Below are positions 1-8,918 of a stretch of 64,000 bases of DNA, piece after piece. The notes beneath the pieces are model-generated. The model saw only the letters and a list, made by a program, of their open reading frames with translations, was not told the DNA's origin and made no database searches. Each line of letters opens with the position of its first letter. Positions within the stretch are counted from its first letter, which is position 1. The position numbers were made by a program, and so were the translations under genes. Source of the stretch: JBBECE01 sp040881985 (lineage in GTDB: Bacteria; Pseudomonadota; Alphaproteobacteria; Rhizobiales; Devosiaceae); NCBI GenBank assembly GCA_040881985.1, contig JBBECE010000034.1, forward strand, positions 12,188-76,187, in the 5' to 3' direction.

Positions 1-778
1 CGGACAGCGCGATCTCGAGAAGGCGCGGCGGGGGATCGAGGGAAGTGGCGGGGTCGGCGTTGTCGAAACCGCAAAGCGCCTCCGCGATCAGCGCCGCGCC
101 CTCGACTTCATTGGCGAAGACGCCGACCGTGTCGAGGCTCGGCGACTGCCGCAATATGCCGGTGCGCGGGATCATGCCGAAGCTCGGCTTGAAGCCGACA
201 ATGCCGCAATAGGCGGCGGGGCGAATGACCGAGCCCGCGGCCTGCGTGCCGATGGCGAGCGGCACCATGCCGGCGGCGACGGCGGCGGCCGATCCCGCGG
301 ACGAGCCGCCCGGGCTATGCGCCGGATTGACGGGATTGCGGGTTTTGGCGGGGTGCAGAAAGGCGAGTTCGGTCGTCGCCGTCTTGCCCATGACGATGGC
401 GCCCGCCCGTTTGAGGCGCGTGACGATCCAGGCGTCCTTGCCAGGCACACGTCCCGCGTCGAGCGCGGCTCCGTTTTCGGTCGGGATCTTCGCCGTGTCG
501 ATGATGTCCTTGAGCCCGACCGGCAGGCCGTGCAGCGCCCCGAGGCTGCGGCCGGAGGCTCGGTAGCGGTCCAGTTCGGCGGCCTGCTGGCGGACGAAAC
601 CGGCGTCGAACCAGGCCCAGGCGCCAATCTCCTTCTCGCGCGCCTCCACCCGCGAGATGAAGGCATCAGCCACCTCCGCGGCGCGCAACGCCCCGGAAGC
701 GAGGCGATTGCGCAGCTCGAGCGTGGCAAGGCCGGTGATCGCCGCATCCCTGCCGGCCGGCCGGGCGGCTTTAGCCAT
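1..778 (-). CDS. Amidase signature family hydrolase (3' part outside window)
   Basis: Amide hydrolase of the Ser-cisSer-Lys family; only the first 259 residues lie in the window. The triad is visible: Lys90 in VGLKD, cis-Ser159 in SPGGSSAGS and nucleophile Ser183 in AAGSVIRPA; the 24-residue spacing between the serines matches the family. The ATG overlaps the end of the TRAP permease gene by 8 nt (ATGGCTAA), so the two are translationally coupled, and the enzyme probably acts on a compound imported by that transporter. The substrate cannot be read from the sequence. The family identification is firm. Confidence 0.88.
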   Translation of the reverse strand, partial: MAKAARPAGRDAAITGLATLELRNRLASGALRAAEVADAFISRVEAREKEIGAWAWFDAGFVRQQAAELDRYRASGRSLGALHGLPVGLKDIIDTAKIPTENGAALDAGRVPGKDAWIVTRLKRAGAIVMGKTATTELAFLHPAKTRNPVNPAHSPGGSSAGSAAAVAAGMVPLAIGTQAAGSVIRPAAYCGIVGFKPSFGMIPRTGILRQSPSLDTVGVFANEVEGAALIAEALCGFDNADPATSLDPPPRLLEIALS

Positions 779-2183
779 AGAGCGACCGCGGCAGCCAGTA
801 GACGATATCCGGAAACAGATAGACGAGGATCATCGCGAGAATGACGAGGAACACATAAGGAGTCAGCCCCCTGAAGATCGACACCAGCGAAAGGCTCGGG
901 GCAATCCCCTTCAGATAATAGGCCGACATCGCCATCGGCGGCGTCAGGAACGCCGTTTGCAGATTGAGCGCGACCAGAATTCCGAAGAATAGCGGATCGA
1001 CGCCGAAATGCGGCAAGAGCGGCAGGAAAATCGGGATGAAGATTATGATGATCTCGGTCCATTCCAGCGGCCAGCCCAGAATGAAGATGATCAGCTGCGC
1101 GACGATCAGGAAGGTCAGCGGGCTCATGTCGAGGCTGGTGACAAATTCCGAGATGAGCTGCTGCCCGCCCATATAGGCGAAGACGGAAGCGAAGGTCGCC
1201 GAGCCGACGAAGAGGAAGCACACCATCGCCGTGGTACGCGCGGTGAGATAGACCGATTCCCTGAGTCGTTGCCAGGTCAGCCCGCGATAGACCAAAGCCA
1301 GCACCAATCCGCCGAGCGCGCCGATCGCCGCCGCCTCGGTCGGCGTCGCGAACCCGAAAAGGATCGCGCCAAGCACGGACAGGATCAGCAGCGCCAGCGG
1401 CACGAAGGAGGTCAGCAGCATCCAGGCGAGCTTGAGGATCGGCACGTCGGGCACGTCTTCGGGCCGGGGGCGGGGCGCGACGCTTGGCTGCAGGATCGCG
1501 CGTCCGACGATGTAGAGCGTGTAGAGCCCGGCCAGCATCAAACCCGGCAGCATCGCGCCGGCGTAGAGGCGCACGCTGGAGATGCCGGACGAGGCGGCGT
1601 AAACGATGAGCAGAATCGAGGGCGGTATGAGAATGCCGAGCGTACCGCCGGCGCAAATGATGCCGGAAGCGAATCCCGGATGGTAGCGGGCGCGGAGCAT
1701 CGCCGGCAACGCCAGCAGTCCCATCAGCGTCACCACCGCGCCGACAATTCCCGAAGCGGTGGCGAACAGCGTGCAGGTCAGCATCGCGGCAAGCCCAAGC
1801 GAGCCGGGGATTCGCTTGGTCGCGAGCGAGAGCGTCGTGAACAGCCGGCTCACCACATTGGCGCGCTCGACGACATAGCCCATGAAAAGGAACAGCGGGA
1901 TCGCCGTCAAAACGTCATTGGAGATGACGGTGTAGGTCTGGTTGACGAAGAGATCGAAGACGCGGTTGTTCAACAGCCCTTCGATCCAGTACTGCGCCAG
2001 CGTCAGCGCGTCGGCGCCGTCCTCGGCCGCCCGATTGTAGACGCGCCACATCCGGTCGGGTTCCCAATAGGCGTAGTATCCGAAGGCGATGCCCATCGCC
2101 ATGAGCGTGAAGGCGATGGGGAAGCCGAGGAAGATCGCGCCGAGGAACATGAAAAGCATGGTGAGCGCGACATAGGCCTGCAT
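771..2183 (-). CDS. dctM: TRAP transporter large permease (DctM)
   Basis: Inner-membrane protein of 470 aa that couples sodium entry to solute uptake in TRAP transporters. It is hydrophobic throughout, with repeated DctM helices. It is longer than a typical DctM (about 430 aa) because of an N-terminal insertion after the first two helices (about residues 38-90, including WEPDRMWRVYNR), as in the mannitol/chloroaromatic (FcbT3-like) branch. It starts on the stop codon of dctQ (TGATG) and ends inside the amidase start. The substrate is unknown; the FcbT-type branch suggests an organic acid or aromatic acid rather than a simple C4-dicarboxylate. Confidence 0.92.
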   Translation of the reverse strand: MQAYVALTMLFMFLGAIFLGFPIAFTLMAMGIAFGYYAYWEPDRMWRVYNRAAEDGADALTLAQYWIEGLLNNRVFDLFVNQTYTVISNDVLTAIPLFLFMGYVVERANVVSRLFTTLSLATKRIPGSLGLAAMLTCTLFATASGIVGAVVTLMGLLALPAMLRARYHPGFASGIICAGGTLGILIPPSILLIVYAASSGISSVRLYAGAMLPGLMLAGLYTLYIVGRAILQPSVAPRPRPEDVPDVPILKLAWMLLTSFVPLALLILSVLGAILFGFATPTEAAAIGALGGLVLALVYRGLTWQRLRESVYLTARTTAMVCFLFVGSATFASVFAYMGGQQLISEFVTSLDMSPLTFLIVAQLIIFILGWPLEWTEIIIIFIPIFLPLLPHFGVDPLFFGILVALNLQTAFLTPPMAMSAYYLKGIAPSLSLVSIFRGLTPYVFLVILAMILVYLFPDIVYWLPRSLYG

Positions 2184-2800
2184 CAGGGGCGCTCCTCGGG
2201 CTTCGGATCCTGCCCGGGGGCGACGACGGGGATATGTCCGGATTGCACTTCGCGGATCAGCGCGACGTCGAGTTCCTCGACATCGGCGTCGCGTGCCGGC
2301 CAGGCCCCGGTGCGAATGCAGATGATGCAGCGCATGACTTCGGCGATGCCCTGGATGAACAGCAGCAGGCTGGCGGCGGCGATCACCATCTTGAAACCGT
2401 AGACCGGAACTCCCGCCGGGCTGTTGATCGAGACTTCACCCTGGGCCCAGGAGCGGGAGGCGTATTTCCAGCCGATGAAGATGAGGGCGAGAATGCCCGG
2501 AAAGAAAAACAGGAAATACAGCACCAGCTCGACGCGGGCCTGCGTGCGCGGCGACCAGAGCCGATAAATAAAGTCGCCCCTGACATGGCCGTTGCGGGCG
2601 AGCGCATAGGCGCCCCCCATCATGAACAGCGTGCCATAGGTGATGTAGGAGACATCGAACGACCAGCTGGTCGGGTCTCTGAGGAAATATCTCACAAAGA
2701 CCTCGAAACTCGTGCCGAAGGTCATAACGAGGATGAGCCAAGCGAAGGCCCTGCCGAACCATTCGGACGTGCGGTCAGCGAATAGGATGTAACGCTGCAT
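2183..2800 (-). CDS. dctQ: TRAP transporter small permease (DctQ)
   Basis: Small membrane subunit of 205 aa with four predicted helices, including segments near residues 15-35 (AWLILVMTFGTSFEVFVRYF) and 90-110. The family feature VRYFLRDPTSWSFD following the first helix is present. It carries a hydrophilic C-terminal tail (about residues 170-205) seen in the longer FcbT2-like members. It lies between the binding-protein gene (80-nt gap carrying a hairpin) and dctM (1-nt overlap), the standard P-Q-M order. No strong ribosome binding site precedes its ATG. Confidence 0.88.
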   Translation of the reverse strand: MQRYILFADRTSEWFGRAFAWLILVMTFGTSFEVFVRYFLRDPTSWSFDVSYITYGTLFMMGGAYALARNGHVRGDFIYRLWSPRTQARVELVLYFLFFFPGILALIFIGWKYASRSWAQGEVSINSPAGVPVYGFKMVIAAASLLLFIQGIAEVMRCIICIRTGAWPARDADVEELDVALIREVQSGHIPVVAPGQDPKPEERP

Positions 2801-2831
2801 GGGGCGAGGCTATCCGCTTGCGAGCGGCCCG

Positions 2832-2851
2832 GCGAGCCCCTCGGGGCCCGC
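2832..2851 (-). other. Hairpin between dctP and dctQ
   Basis: Inverted repeat in the TRAP operon gap: arms 2832-2840 and 2843-2851 (gcgagcccc / ggggcccgc), one wobble pair. There is no T-run, so it is not a classical terminator. A 3' stabilising or partial-termination hairpin after the binding-protein gene would make that protein more abundant than the permease. That role is inferred from position only. Confidence 0.4.
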
Positions 2852-2881
2852 TGGTTCGGTGGTACACGGAATTTGGATGAA

Positions 2882-4027
2882 TCAGGACTGTAGCGCCAGC
2901 CTGCCGGGGAAGTAGTGTTCATAGGCGAGCGTATAGTCGGGTGAGTTCATCAGCTCGTAATAGGTCACCCGCTCGACCCAGGCGCGCTGGCTGTCGAGAA
3001 CCCGCTTGATGTACTCGTCTTGCTCGAGTTCGAGAATCAATTGGTCCCAAGCGTCGATTTCAGCCGAGAGAATCTCCTGGGACGTGCGGTGAACCGTCAC
3101 GCCCAGATCGTTCTTCAGAGTTTGCAGGTCGCGCGAATAGTCGTCGAGCGAGGAATAGGTCACCGTGGTCCCCGCCGCGTCGACCGAGCGGGTGAGGATC
3201 GCCTTGATGTCGTCGTCCAGCGCGTCGAAGAAATCCCGGTTGAACAGGAATTCGAAGCATTCGCTCGCCTGGTGGTAGGACGACAAATAGTAGTGCTTGG
3301 CAACGTCGGCCGAACCGAAACGCATATCGGACGATGGGTTGTTGAACTCGTAAGCGTCGATGACGCCGCGTTCCATCGCGGGGACGATTTCGCCACCCGG
3401 CAGCTGTGCCACGCTCATCCCCAACTTCTGGAAGAGATCAGCGGCCAGGCCGACGGTGCGGTACCGGAAGCCCTGCAGCTCGGCGACGGTCGAGACCGGA
3501 TTTTTGAACCAGCCGAACGGCTGGGCGGGCATCGAGAACGAGTAGCGGCCATAGACGTTGAGCCCGAGAATTTCCTGGGTCAACTCGTTCCAGAGTTCCT
3601 GGCCGCCGCCACGATAGAACCAGCCGAGCATGGTGGTGCCGCTGCCGCCGAACACCGGGCCGGTGCCGAACAGCGAGGCGCCCTTATGCTTGCCGTACCA
3701 GTAGGCGGCAACCGTGTGGGCCATGTCGATGACGCCGTCGCTGACGCCATCCATGACCTGGAAGGCGCCAACGACCGCGCCGGCCGGCAGGAGATCGATG
3801 CTGATGCGCCCGCCCGACATGGACTCGACGTGGGCGATGTAATCGCGAGCGTAGTCCATCCAGATGTCGGACGCGGGCCACGAAGACTGCATGCGCACGA
3901 CGATCGGGCTCTGGGCGAGAATGGCGGGTGCGGCGAGCGTGCCGGCAGCGGCCGCGCCGGCAACGGCGGCTCCCCCGGTCAGGAATATGCGCCGCGAAAG
4001 CGGTTTCTTGTCAACGGTATGGGTCAT
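2882..4027 (-). CDS. dctP: TRAP transporter substrate-binding protein, Tat-type signal
   Basis: Periplasmic solute receptor of 381 aa for the adjacent TRAP permease. The ATG at 4027 is chosen because GGGAGGA lies about 6 nt upstream; longer readings lack this. The N-terminus has a twin-arginine motif (SRRIFLTGG) followed by an Ala-rich hydrophobic stretch and AAPAILAQ, so export by the Tat system is likely. Family features include ISIDLLPAGAVVGAFQVMDG and the body typical of the FcbT1/TakP group (COG4663-like), whose known ligands are alpha-keto acids, mannitol or chlorobenzoate. The actual ligand is unknown. Confidence 0.92.
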   Translation of the reverse strand: MTHTVDKKPLSRRIFLTGGAAVAGAAAAGTLAAPAILAQSPIVVRMQSSWPASDIWMDYARDYIAHVESMSGGRISIDLLPAGAVVGAFQVMDGVSDGVIDMAHTVAAYWYGKHKGASLFGTGPVFGGSGTTMLGWFYRGGGQELWNELTQEILGLNVYGRYSFSMPAQPFGWFKNPVSTVAELQGFRYRTVGLAADLFQKLGMSVAQLPGGEIVPAMERGVIDAYEFNNPSSDMRFGSADVAKHYYLSSYHQASECFEFLFNRDFFDALDDDIKAILTRSVDAAGTTVTYSSLDDYSRDLQTLKNDLGVTVHRTSQEILSAEIDAWDQLILELEQDEYIKRVLDSQRAWVERVTYYELMNSPDYTLAYEHYFPGRLALQS

Positions 4028-4257
4028 GGCTTGTCCTCCCTCGTCGCTTCTCCAATACTCACGTTGAATCCGTGTGAGGTTGCGACAGGCAAGTGTAGAC
4101 ATCTTGCATCGGGCACGCAATCGCGCGGCGAAAAATAGGGAATGCTTCAGATTGTGAAATCCGGGGCGATTTCACTTCAAACCGTGCGGCGCACCGCATC
4201 GGGCTTCGGCCGCCGCCGTCTCCAGAGGCAACACCTTCTTGTGCGCCGGCGCGGCGG

Positions 4258-7200
4258 CTAGAGACCGGCGAGCGCCGCGTCGAGCGGGCGCAGGGCGCGC
4301 TCGAAACCGAATTCGGCGGCCTTCTGGCGCTGGTCATGCAATTCGGCGATCAGCGCCGGGTCACGCTCGCCGCGTCCGTGGCGCGCCAGGGCGCGGCCGC
4401 AGGCGACGATCAAATCGGTCAGGGGTGTGGGCTCGCGGCGCATGAAGACCTCCAGCAGGTCGCAGAAGCGCGCCGCCTCGCTCCATTGCTTGTCCTCAAG
4501 GCTGGCCTCAATGGCGGGCTGGTAAAAGAAAATATAGTTGTGGGCGAGGCAGCGCTCGGCGCCGAGTACACGCTCGCCTTCCGCCAATGCCCAGGCGCGC
4601 CGCTCGGGCTTGCGGGTGAGGACGGCAAAGGAGCCGAGAATCCACGGTCCGGCAAAACCGACCCCGGTTTCGACGCAGATCCGATAGGCCTGCTCCATCA
4701 GCGGGTCGATGGCATCGAAGTTGCCTTCATGCAGCGCCAGCATCGCCTCTCCGACATGCAGCATCGGGGTGGCGCGCCTAAGACCGAGCTGGTCGACCAG
4801 CTGGTGCATGCGATCGACGGTCTTGCGGACGACTTCGGGATCGAAGGAGAGCGAGAAGAAGGCCATATCGACATCGACCCAGGTGGCAAAAACCTCGGCC
4901 CGCCGGTTGCCGACCCGGCCAGCCATGTCGCGGGTCCGGCGCGCGTCTTCCCAGGCGCGCTGGACCTGGCCCATGAACAAGAAAGTGTCGCCGCGCATGA
5001 AAAGATAGGCGACCTCGATCGAGCCGAAGCCGTGCTTCTGCGCCATGTCGATGCATTGCTGCAGGTAGGAATGGGCGGTAAGCATGTGGCCGCTGGCGTA
5101 ATAGGCGTCGCCCAATCCGCCGAGCGCCCGGGCGGTATACTCGGCCGACTCGGCGCGCTCGGCGAAGGCCAGCGCCTTTTCGTGCTCGATGCGGCAGGCG
5201 TCGAAATCGCCGGACGGGAACAAGAGATTCCCCCGCAGATGGTGGATGTGGGCGAGGTCGAGATCGCGTCCGGCTTCGGTCGCGGCGGCTTCGGCCTCGG
5301 CCAGCGCTTCGAGGCCGTCGGAAGTCTTGTCGATGAGCCGCATGCCCTCGGCAAAACCGATCCAGCCGGGGATGCGCTGGGCGTCGGTTTCGGCGGCGTC
5401 GAGGAGCGCGCGGAAGGTTTCGATCGAGCCGGAAATGTCGCCGAGCGCGTAGAGCATCTCGCCGCGAAAGCCCATCAGCTCGCAGCGCTGGCCGATGTCG
5501 GTGACGATCGCCAGACCCCGCTCGACCAGCATGCGGGCGCTGTCGAAATGATATTGCCGGGCCTGGGCGCGAGCGGCGCCGAGGAAGGCGGCGGGGGCCC
5601 GTTCGTCGCCGGCGCGTTCCAGATGCTGGGCCTCAAGCACCGGGTCCTGCCCGGCGAACCATTCGGCGGCCAAGAGGTGCAGCTGGCGCTTGGTGGCGTT
5701 GAGAAGCGAGGAATAGACCCCTTCCTGAATCAGCGCATGGGCGAAGAGGTAGAGGTCACCTTCCGGGCGCACCAGATGATGCTCGAGCAGGGCCCGGCAG
5801 GTATAGGCGTCGTCCCCGATCAGGTGCCGCACCGCGTCCGGGGAGAAGCGCTGGCCGATCACCGAAGCGGCCTGCAGGGCGCGCTTGTCCCCGGGAGCGA
5901 GGCGATCCATGCGCGAGAGGACGAGGGACTGGATCGAGGCCGGGATTTCGTCGCTGCCGCGTTCCTCGGCATTGCGCAGCAGCTGTTCGAGGAACAGCGG
6001 ATTGCCCTCGGCGCGCTCGATCGAGGCGAGTGCGAAACGGTCGGAGGCCTTCAGGAACCCCTTGGCCATCTCGACCGCCTCCTCCTTGCGCAGCGGCGCC
6101 AGATCGATGGTCAGGAGCGGACTGCCGCGGGTCAATGAGCGCCAGTCGAGATTCAAGGGGTCGCCTTCGACGCGGGTAGTCATCACCAGAACCGCCGGAC
6201 AGTCGGCGACGGCGACGGCGAGCGCGGCGAGGTAGTTGAGGATCATCCGGTCGGCCCAATGCACGTCCTCGACGATCAGCATCAGCGGAGTATTGGCGCT
6301 GGCGCGGCGGACAAGGTTGGTGATCAGGGCCTGCTTGCCGGCGTTGCGGGTCGCATTGTCCATGGCCTCGTAGTCGGCGCGATCCTCAAGGGATTGCTCG
6401 AGGCCAAGCAGGTCGTGAAGAAAGAGCCGCGCCCCGGCATCGACGAGACCCGCGGCGATGGCCGCTTCGCCGGCGCCGCGGCGCTCGGGCTCGGCGGCGC
6501 CCGGGGCGATGCCGACCAGACCCCTCAGCAAGGCGCGGATGGCGTCCTGGTCCTTGCCGACGCCAAAATCGAGGACGAGGACGCGGTGCACCGAAAAGCC
6601 GCGGGCCAGCGCGATCGAGGCGAATTCTTCGCTGAGCCGGGTCTTGCCCATGCCGGCCTCGCCGCGCAGCACGACGGTCTGCCCGGCCCCGGCCTCGCGG
6701 CAGCCTTCGACGGCGCCGGTGAACTGGCGCAATTCGCTGCGCCGGCCGACGAACCGGCCGAGCCCGGCGCGCGAGCGGACGCGCAGCGCTTTGAGCCTGA
6801 AGGCCGAGACGGGGACGGGAAGGCCCTTGACTTCGACTTCCCCCAGCGGTTCGGAGTCGACCATGTCGGCCACGGCGGTCAGTACCGTCGCCGACATCAG
6901 GGTCTCGCCGGGCTTGGCGAGCGAAATCAGCCGGGCCGCGAGGTTTACCGCATCGCCAAGGACGGTATATTCCGCGCGCTTCTCGTCGCCTACCCCGCCG
7001 GCGACGACCGCGCCGCTGGCGATCCCGATATGCATGGCGAGCGGGCGGCCGAGCTCTTCGCTCAAGATGCGAATGGCGTCGTGAATATCGGTCGCGGCGC
7101 GGACGGCGCGTTGCGGGTCGTCGCTGTGGGCGATGGGGGCGCCGAACAGCGCCATCACCTCGTCGCCCATGTGCTTGTCGATGGCGCCGCCATAGGAGAC

Positions 7201-7596
7201 GATGATGCCGTCGATGACGGCGAAGACGCGATCCATCACGGAACGCAAATCCTCGGCGTCGAGCGTCGTCGACAGGCGCGTATAGCCGGAGAGATCGGCG
7301 AAAAGGATGGTGACCTGGCGGCGCTCGCCGGTCAGATGGTCGCTTCCTTCGGGCCCGGGGGGTGCCTTGGGCGCGACCGCGGTGGCGGGGCCTCCGTTCA
7401 GCGCCTTGATCGCGGCGAGTAGCTTGCGGCGATGGCCGAGGGACGCCACGCCGATTTCCTTAAGATCGGAATCGCTGAGCGCGCCGATGCTGGCGGCGTC
7501 GATGTCATTGCCGGCGAAAGCGGCGGCGTACTGCCCCAGATCGAGGCTGTCGAGCCACGCCTTGACGTCCATGGCGGCCCTTGGCGGATTGCCCAT
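4258..7596 (-). CDS. SAM domain / class III nucleotide cyclase / AAA ATPase / TPR signalling protein
   Basis: Large cytoplasmic protein of 1112 aa. Domains in order: SAM domain (about 10-68), class III adenylate/guanylate cyclase (about 92-260), AAA/STAND-like ATPase (about 283-560) with Walker A GEAGMGKT (312-319) and Walker B VEDVHWAD (442-449), then helical TPR-like repeats to the end. The cyclase looks catalytically complete: metal-binding Asp101 and Asp145, the Lys141/Thr211 pair expected for ATP, and Asn218 and Arg222 of the transition-state motif GDAVNLAAR. cAMP production is therefore likely; the signal is unknown. A start at Met9 (7572), with AGGG upstream, is equally plausible. It is monocistronic and divergent from the next gene. 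Confidence 0.88.
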   Translation of the reverse strand: MGNPPRAAMDVKAWLDSLDLGQYAAAFAGNDIDAASIGALSDSDLKEIGVASLGHRRKLLAAIKALNGGPATAVAPKAPPGPEGSDHLTGERRQVTILFADLSGYTRLSTTLDAEDLRSVMDRVFAVIDGIIVSYGGAIDKHMGDEVMALFGAPIAHSDDPQRAVRAATDIHDAIRILSEELGRPLAMHIGIASGAVVAGGVGDEKRAEYTVLGDAVNLAARLISLAKPGETLMSATVLTAVADMVDSEPLGEVEVKGLPVPVSAFRLKALRVRSRAGLGRFVGRRSELRQFTGAVEGCREAGAGQTVVLRGEAGMGKTRLSEEFASIALARGFSVHRVLVLDFGVGKDQDAIRALLRGLVGIAPGAAEPERRGAGEAAIAAGLVDAGARLFLHDLLGLEQSLEDRADYEAMDNATRNAGKQALITNLVRRASANTPLMLIVEDVHWADRMILNYLAALAVAVADCPAVLVMTTRVEGDPLNLDWRSLTRGSPLLTIDLAPLRKEEAVEMAKGFLKASDRFALASIERAEGNPLFLEQLLRNAEERGSDEIPASIQSLVLSRMDRLAPGDKRALQAASVIGQRFSPDAVRHLIGDDAYTCRALLEHHLVRPEGDLYLFAHALIQEGVYSSLLNATKRQLHLLAAEWFAGQDPVLEAQHLERAGDERAPAAFLGAARAQARQYHFDSARMLVERGLAIVTDIGQRCELMGFRGEMLYALGDISGSIETFRALLDAAETDAQRIPGWIGFAEGMRLIDKTSDGLEALAEAEAAATEAGRDLDLAHIHHLRGNLLFPSGDFDACRIEHEKALAFAERAESAEYTARALGGLGDAYYASGHMLTAHSYLQQCIDMAQKHGFGSIEVAYLFMRGDTFLFMGQVQRAWEDARRTRDMAGRVGNRRAEVFATWVDVDMAFFSLSFDPEVVRKTVDRMHQLVDQLGLRRATPMLHVGEAMLALHEGNFDAIDPLMEQAYRICVETGVGFAGPWILGSFAVLTRKPERRAWALAEGERVLGAERCLAHNYIFFYQPAIEASLEDKQWSEAARFCDLLEVFMRREPTPLTDLIVACGRALARHGRGERDPALIAELHDQRQKAAEFGFERALRPLDAALAGL

Positions 7597-7675
7597 TTGG
7601 TTTTTCGGAAACTAGCACATAGCACGGGCGGGGCGGCGCGGGAATGAAGGCGGGGGCGGCGAAGCGGGCGACGGC

Positions 7676-8065
7676 ATGTTCTACCCCACCGCAGCGGCCA
7701 GTGCGGACGCTTCCGGGTCGATGGCGGCAAGCCTCATCGCCTCGGCGGCGTTCAACGAGCGCATCGAAGCGGTCATCCGCTTGATCGAAACCAGCGATTG
7801 GGAGCAAGGCAGCTTCGATGGCACGACCTCGGTTGACGGCAGCGCAGCGTTCGACGTGGACGGCTGGCTGACCAGCGACACCGCAGCCGATTTCGATGCC
7901 GCGCCGCAAGCCAATTGGGATGAGGTTCAGGAGTTGCACGCGGCCATCGACGCCAATGGCGCCTTCAGCGCCTGGCTCGAGGGTGGCGGCATCGAGACCG
8001 GGAACGTGGTGGCAGTTGGCGAGACGGCCGATGGGTCCCTCGCCGTCTTCACCTCCGGCAGCTAG
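7676..8065 (+). CDS. Acidic lysine-free protein of unknown function
   Basis: Reading frame of 129 aa that I do not recognise. Support for coding: G/C at most third codon positions, and an intrinsic terminator 28 nt beyond its stop. The protein has no lysine, only two arginines and about twenty Asp/Glu, so it is very acidic. The N-terminal third is Ala/Ser-rich and possibly amphipathic (residues 16-40); the middle has DGT/DGS/DGW turns. No convincing signal peptide and no clear ribosome binding site; Met16 is an alternative start. It stands alone between the cyclase gene (divergent) and the gntR gene (convergent). Confidence 0.55.
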   Translation: MFYPTAAASADASGSMAASLIASAAFNERIEAVIRLIETSDWEQGSFDGTTSVDGSAAFDVDGWLTSDTAADFDAAPQANWDEVQELHAAIDANGAFSAWLEGGGIETGNVVAVGETADGSLAVFTSGS

Positions 8066-8092
8066 ACCTACCGCACATCACGGCCCGGCGAA

Positions 8093-8119
8093 GGGCGCAG
8101 CTTGGGGCTGCGCCCTTTT
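8093..8119 (+). terminator. Intrinsic terminator after the acidic orphan gene
   Basis: Perfect 9-bp stem (8093-8101 gggcgcagc with 8107-8115 gctgcgccc), 5-nt loop, followed by TTTTG CTTT. The T-run is on the plus strand, so it ends transcription of the 7676-8065 gene. Confidence 0.85.
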
Positions 8120-8132
8120 GCTTTGCGGTCGG

Positions 8133-8810
8133 CTAGCGGATCTCGGCAAAGCAGCTCTTCGGCACCGCTTCGAGCAGCGCCATGGCGCGGGTGAGGTGCT
8201 GGCGCACGGCGCCGGTGGCCTTCTCTTCGTTGCCGCTCAAAATGGCCTCGGCGATGCCGCGATGTTCGGCGACCGAGGCGGCCATCGCCTCGAGCGAGAT
8301 GGCGGCGCGAACCTGCGAGAGGATCAGCGGCAGCTGAAAGCGCCGCGATATGCCGATCAGCTGGGCGTTGCCGCTCCCAGCGAGAATGGCGTCGTGGAAG
8401 GCGCGGTTTTCCTCGATATAGGCATCGGCGGAAAGACGAGGCACCTGACGCCGGATCGGCTCGATGGCGGCGAGGAAGGCAGCGCGGGCCAGATGGTCGG
8501 CCATGACGGAAGCGGCGAGCCGGGCGGCGAGCGCTTCAAGCTCGATGCGCACCTGAAAGAGTTCGATTGCCTCGGTGAAGGTCAGCCGCCGTACCATTGC
8601 CCCCTTGTGCGGGGTGATCTCGATCAGCCCGTCGGAGGCCAGCCGGCGGAACGCCTCGCGCAGCGAGCCGCGGCTCACTCCGAGCTCGCGGGTCAACTCG
8701 GCCTCGACCAGGCGCTGGCCGGGCATGAAGCGGCTGTCACGGACGCCCTCGCTCAGCCGGCGCGCCAGCTCGTCGACGACGGAGCGGCGGGAAGTCTGGG
8801 GCATGCTCAT
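8133..8810 (-). CDS. GntR-family transcriptional regulator (FadR/FCD subfamily)
   Basis: DNA-binding regulator of 225 aa. The N-terminal winged helix (about 10-75) contains ELGVSRGSLREAFRRLASDG and is followed by an FCD ligand-binding domain (about 85-215) with the usual metal-site signature residues in NRAFHDAIL and AEHRGIAEAIL. It starts at the ATG at 8810 (Met3 at 8804 is possible). It is divergent from a four-gene catabolic cassette with a double operator between, so it probably represses the cassette until a carboxylate-type effector binds. FCD regulators usually sense small organic acids. Confidence 0.9.
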   Translation of the reverse strand: MSMPQTSRRSVVDELARRLSEGVRDSRFMPGQRLVEAELTRELGVSRGSLREAFRRLASDGLIEITPHKGAMVRRLTFTEAIELFQVRIELEALAARLAASVMADHLARAAFLAAIEPIRRQVPRLSADAYIEENRAFHDAILAGSGNAQLIGISRRFQLPLILSQVRAAISLEAMAASVAEHRGIAEAILSGNEEKATGAVRQHLTRAMALLEAVPKSCFAEIR

Positions 8811-8849
8811 GAAGGCCGGAGGGCTTCCCGCGGGTTGACTTGGATGCTT

Positions 8850-8873
8850 TTGTCGGACAATATTGTAGAACAA
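8850..8873. promoter_or_regulatory. Tandem TTGTnnnACAA operators (GntR type)
   Basis: Two 11-bp sites, TTGTCGGACAA (8850-8860) and TTGTAGAACAA (8863-8873), with centres 13 bp apart, in the 108-bp gap between gntR and the lyase gene. The TTGT(n3)ACAA pattern fits operators of FCD-type GntR regulators. A TTGACT box lies at 8835-8840 on plus, and a TACAAT -10-like box lies within the operator on minus (8862-8867), so binding could control both directions. Confidence 0.75.
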
Positions 8874-8918
8874 GATTGCGACCCGGCGCAACCGGCATCG
8901 CGGCACGAGGGAGACGCC

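Noticed and set aside
1008..2402. Long plus-strand reading frame antisense to the TRAP permease genes
   Set aside because: Arg/Asp/Gln-rich composition typical of antisense frames in G+C-rich DNA; the minus-strand genes are clear family members.
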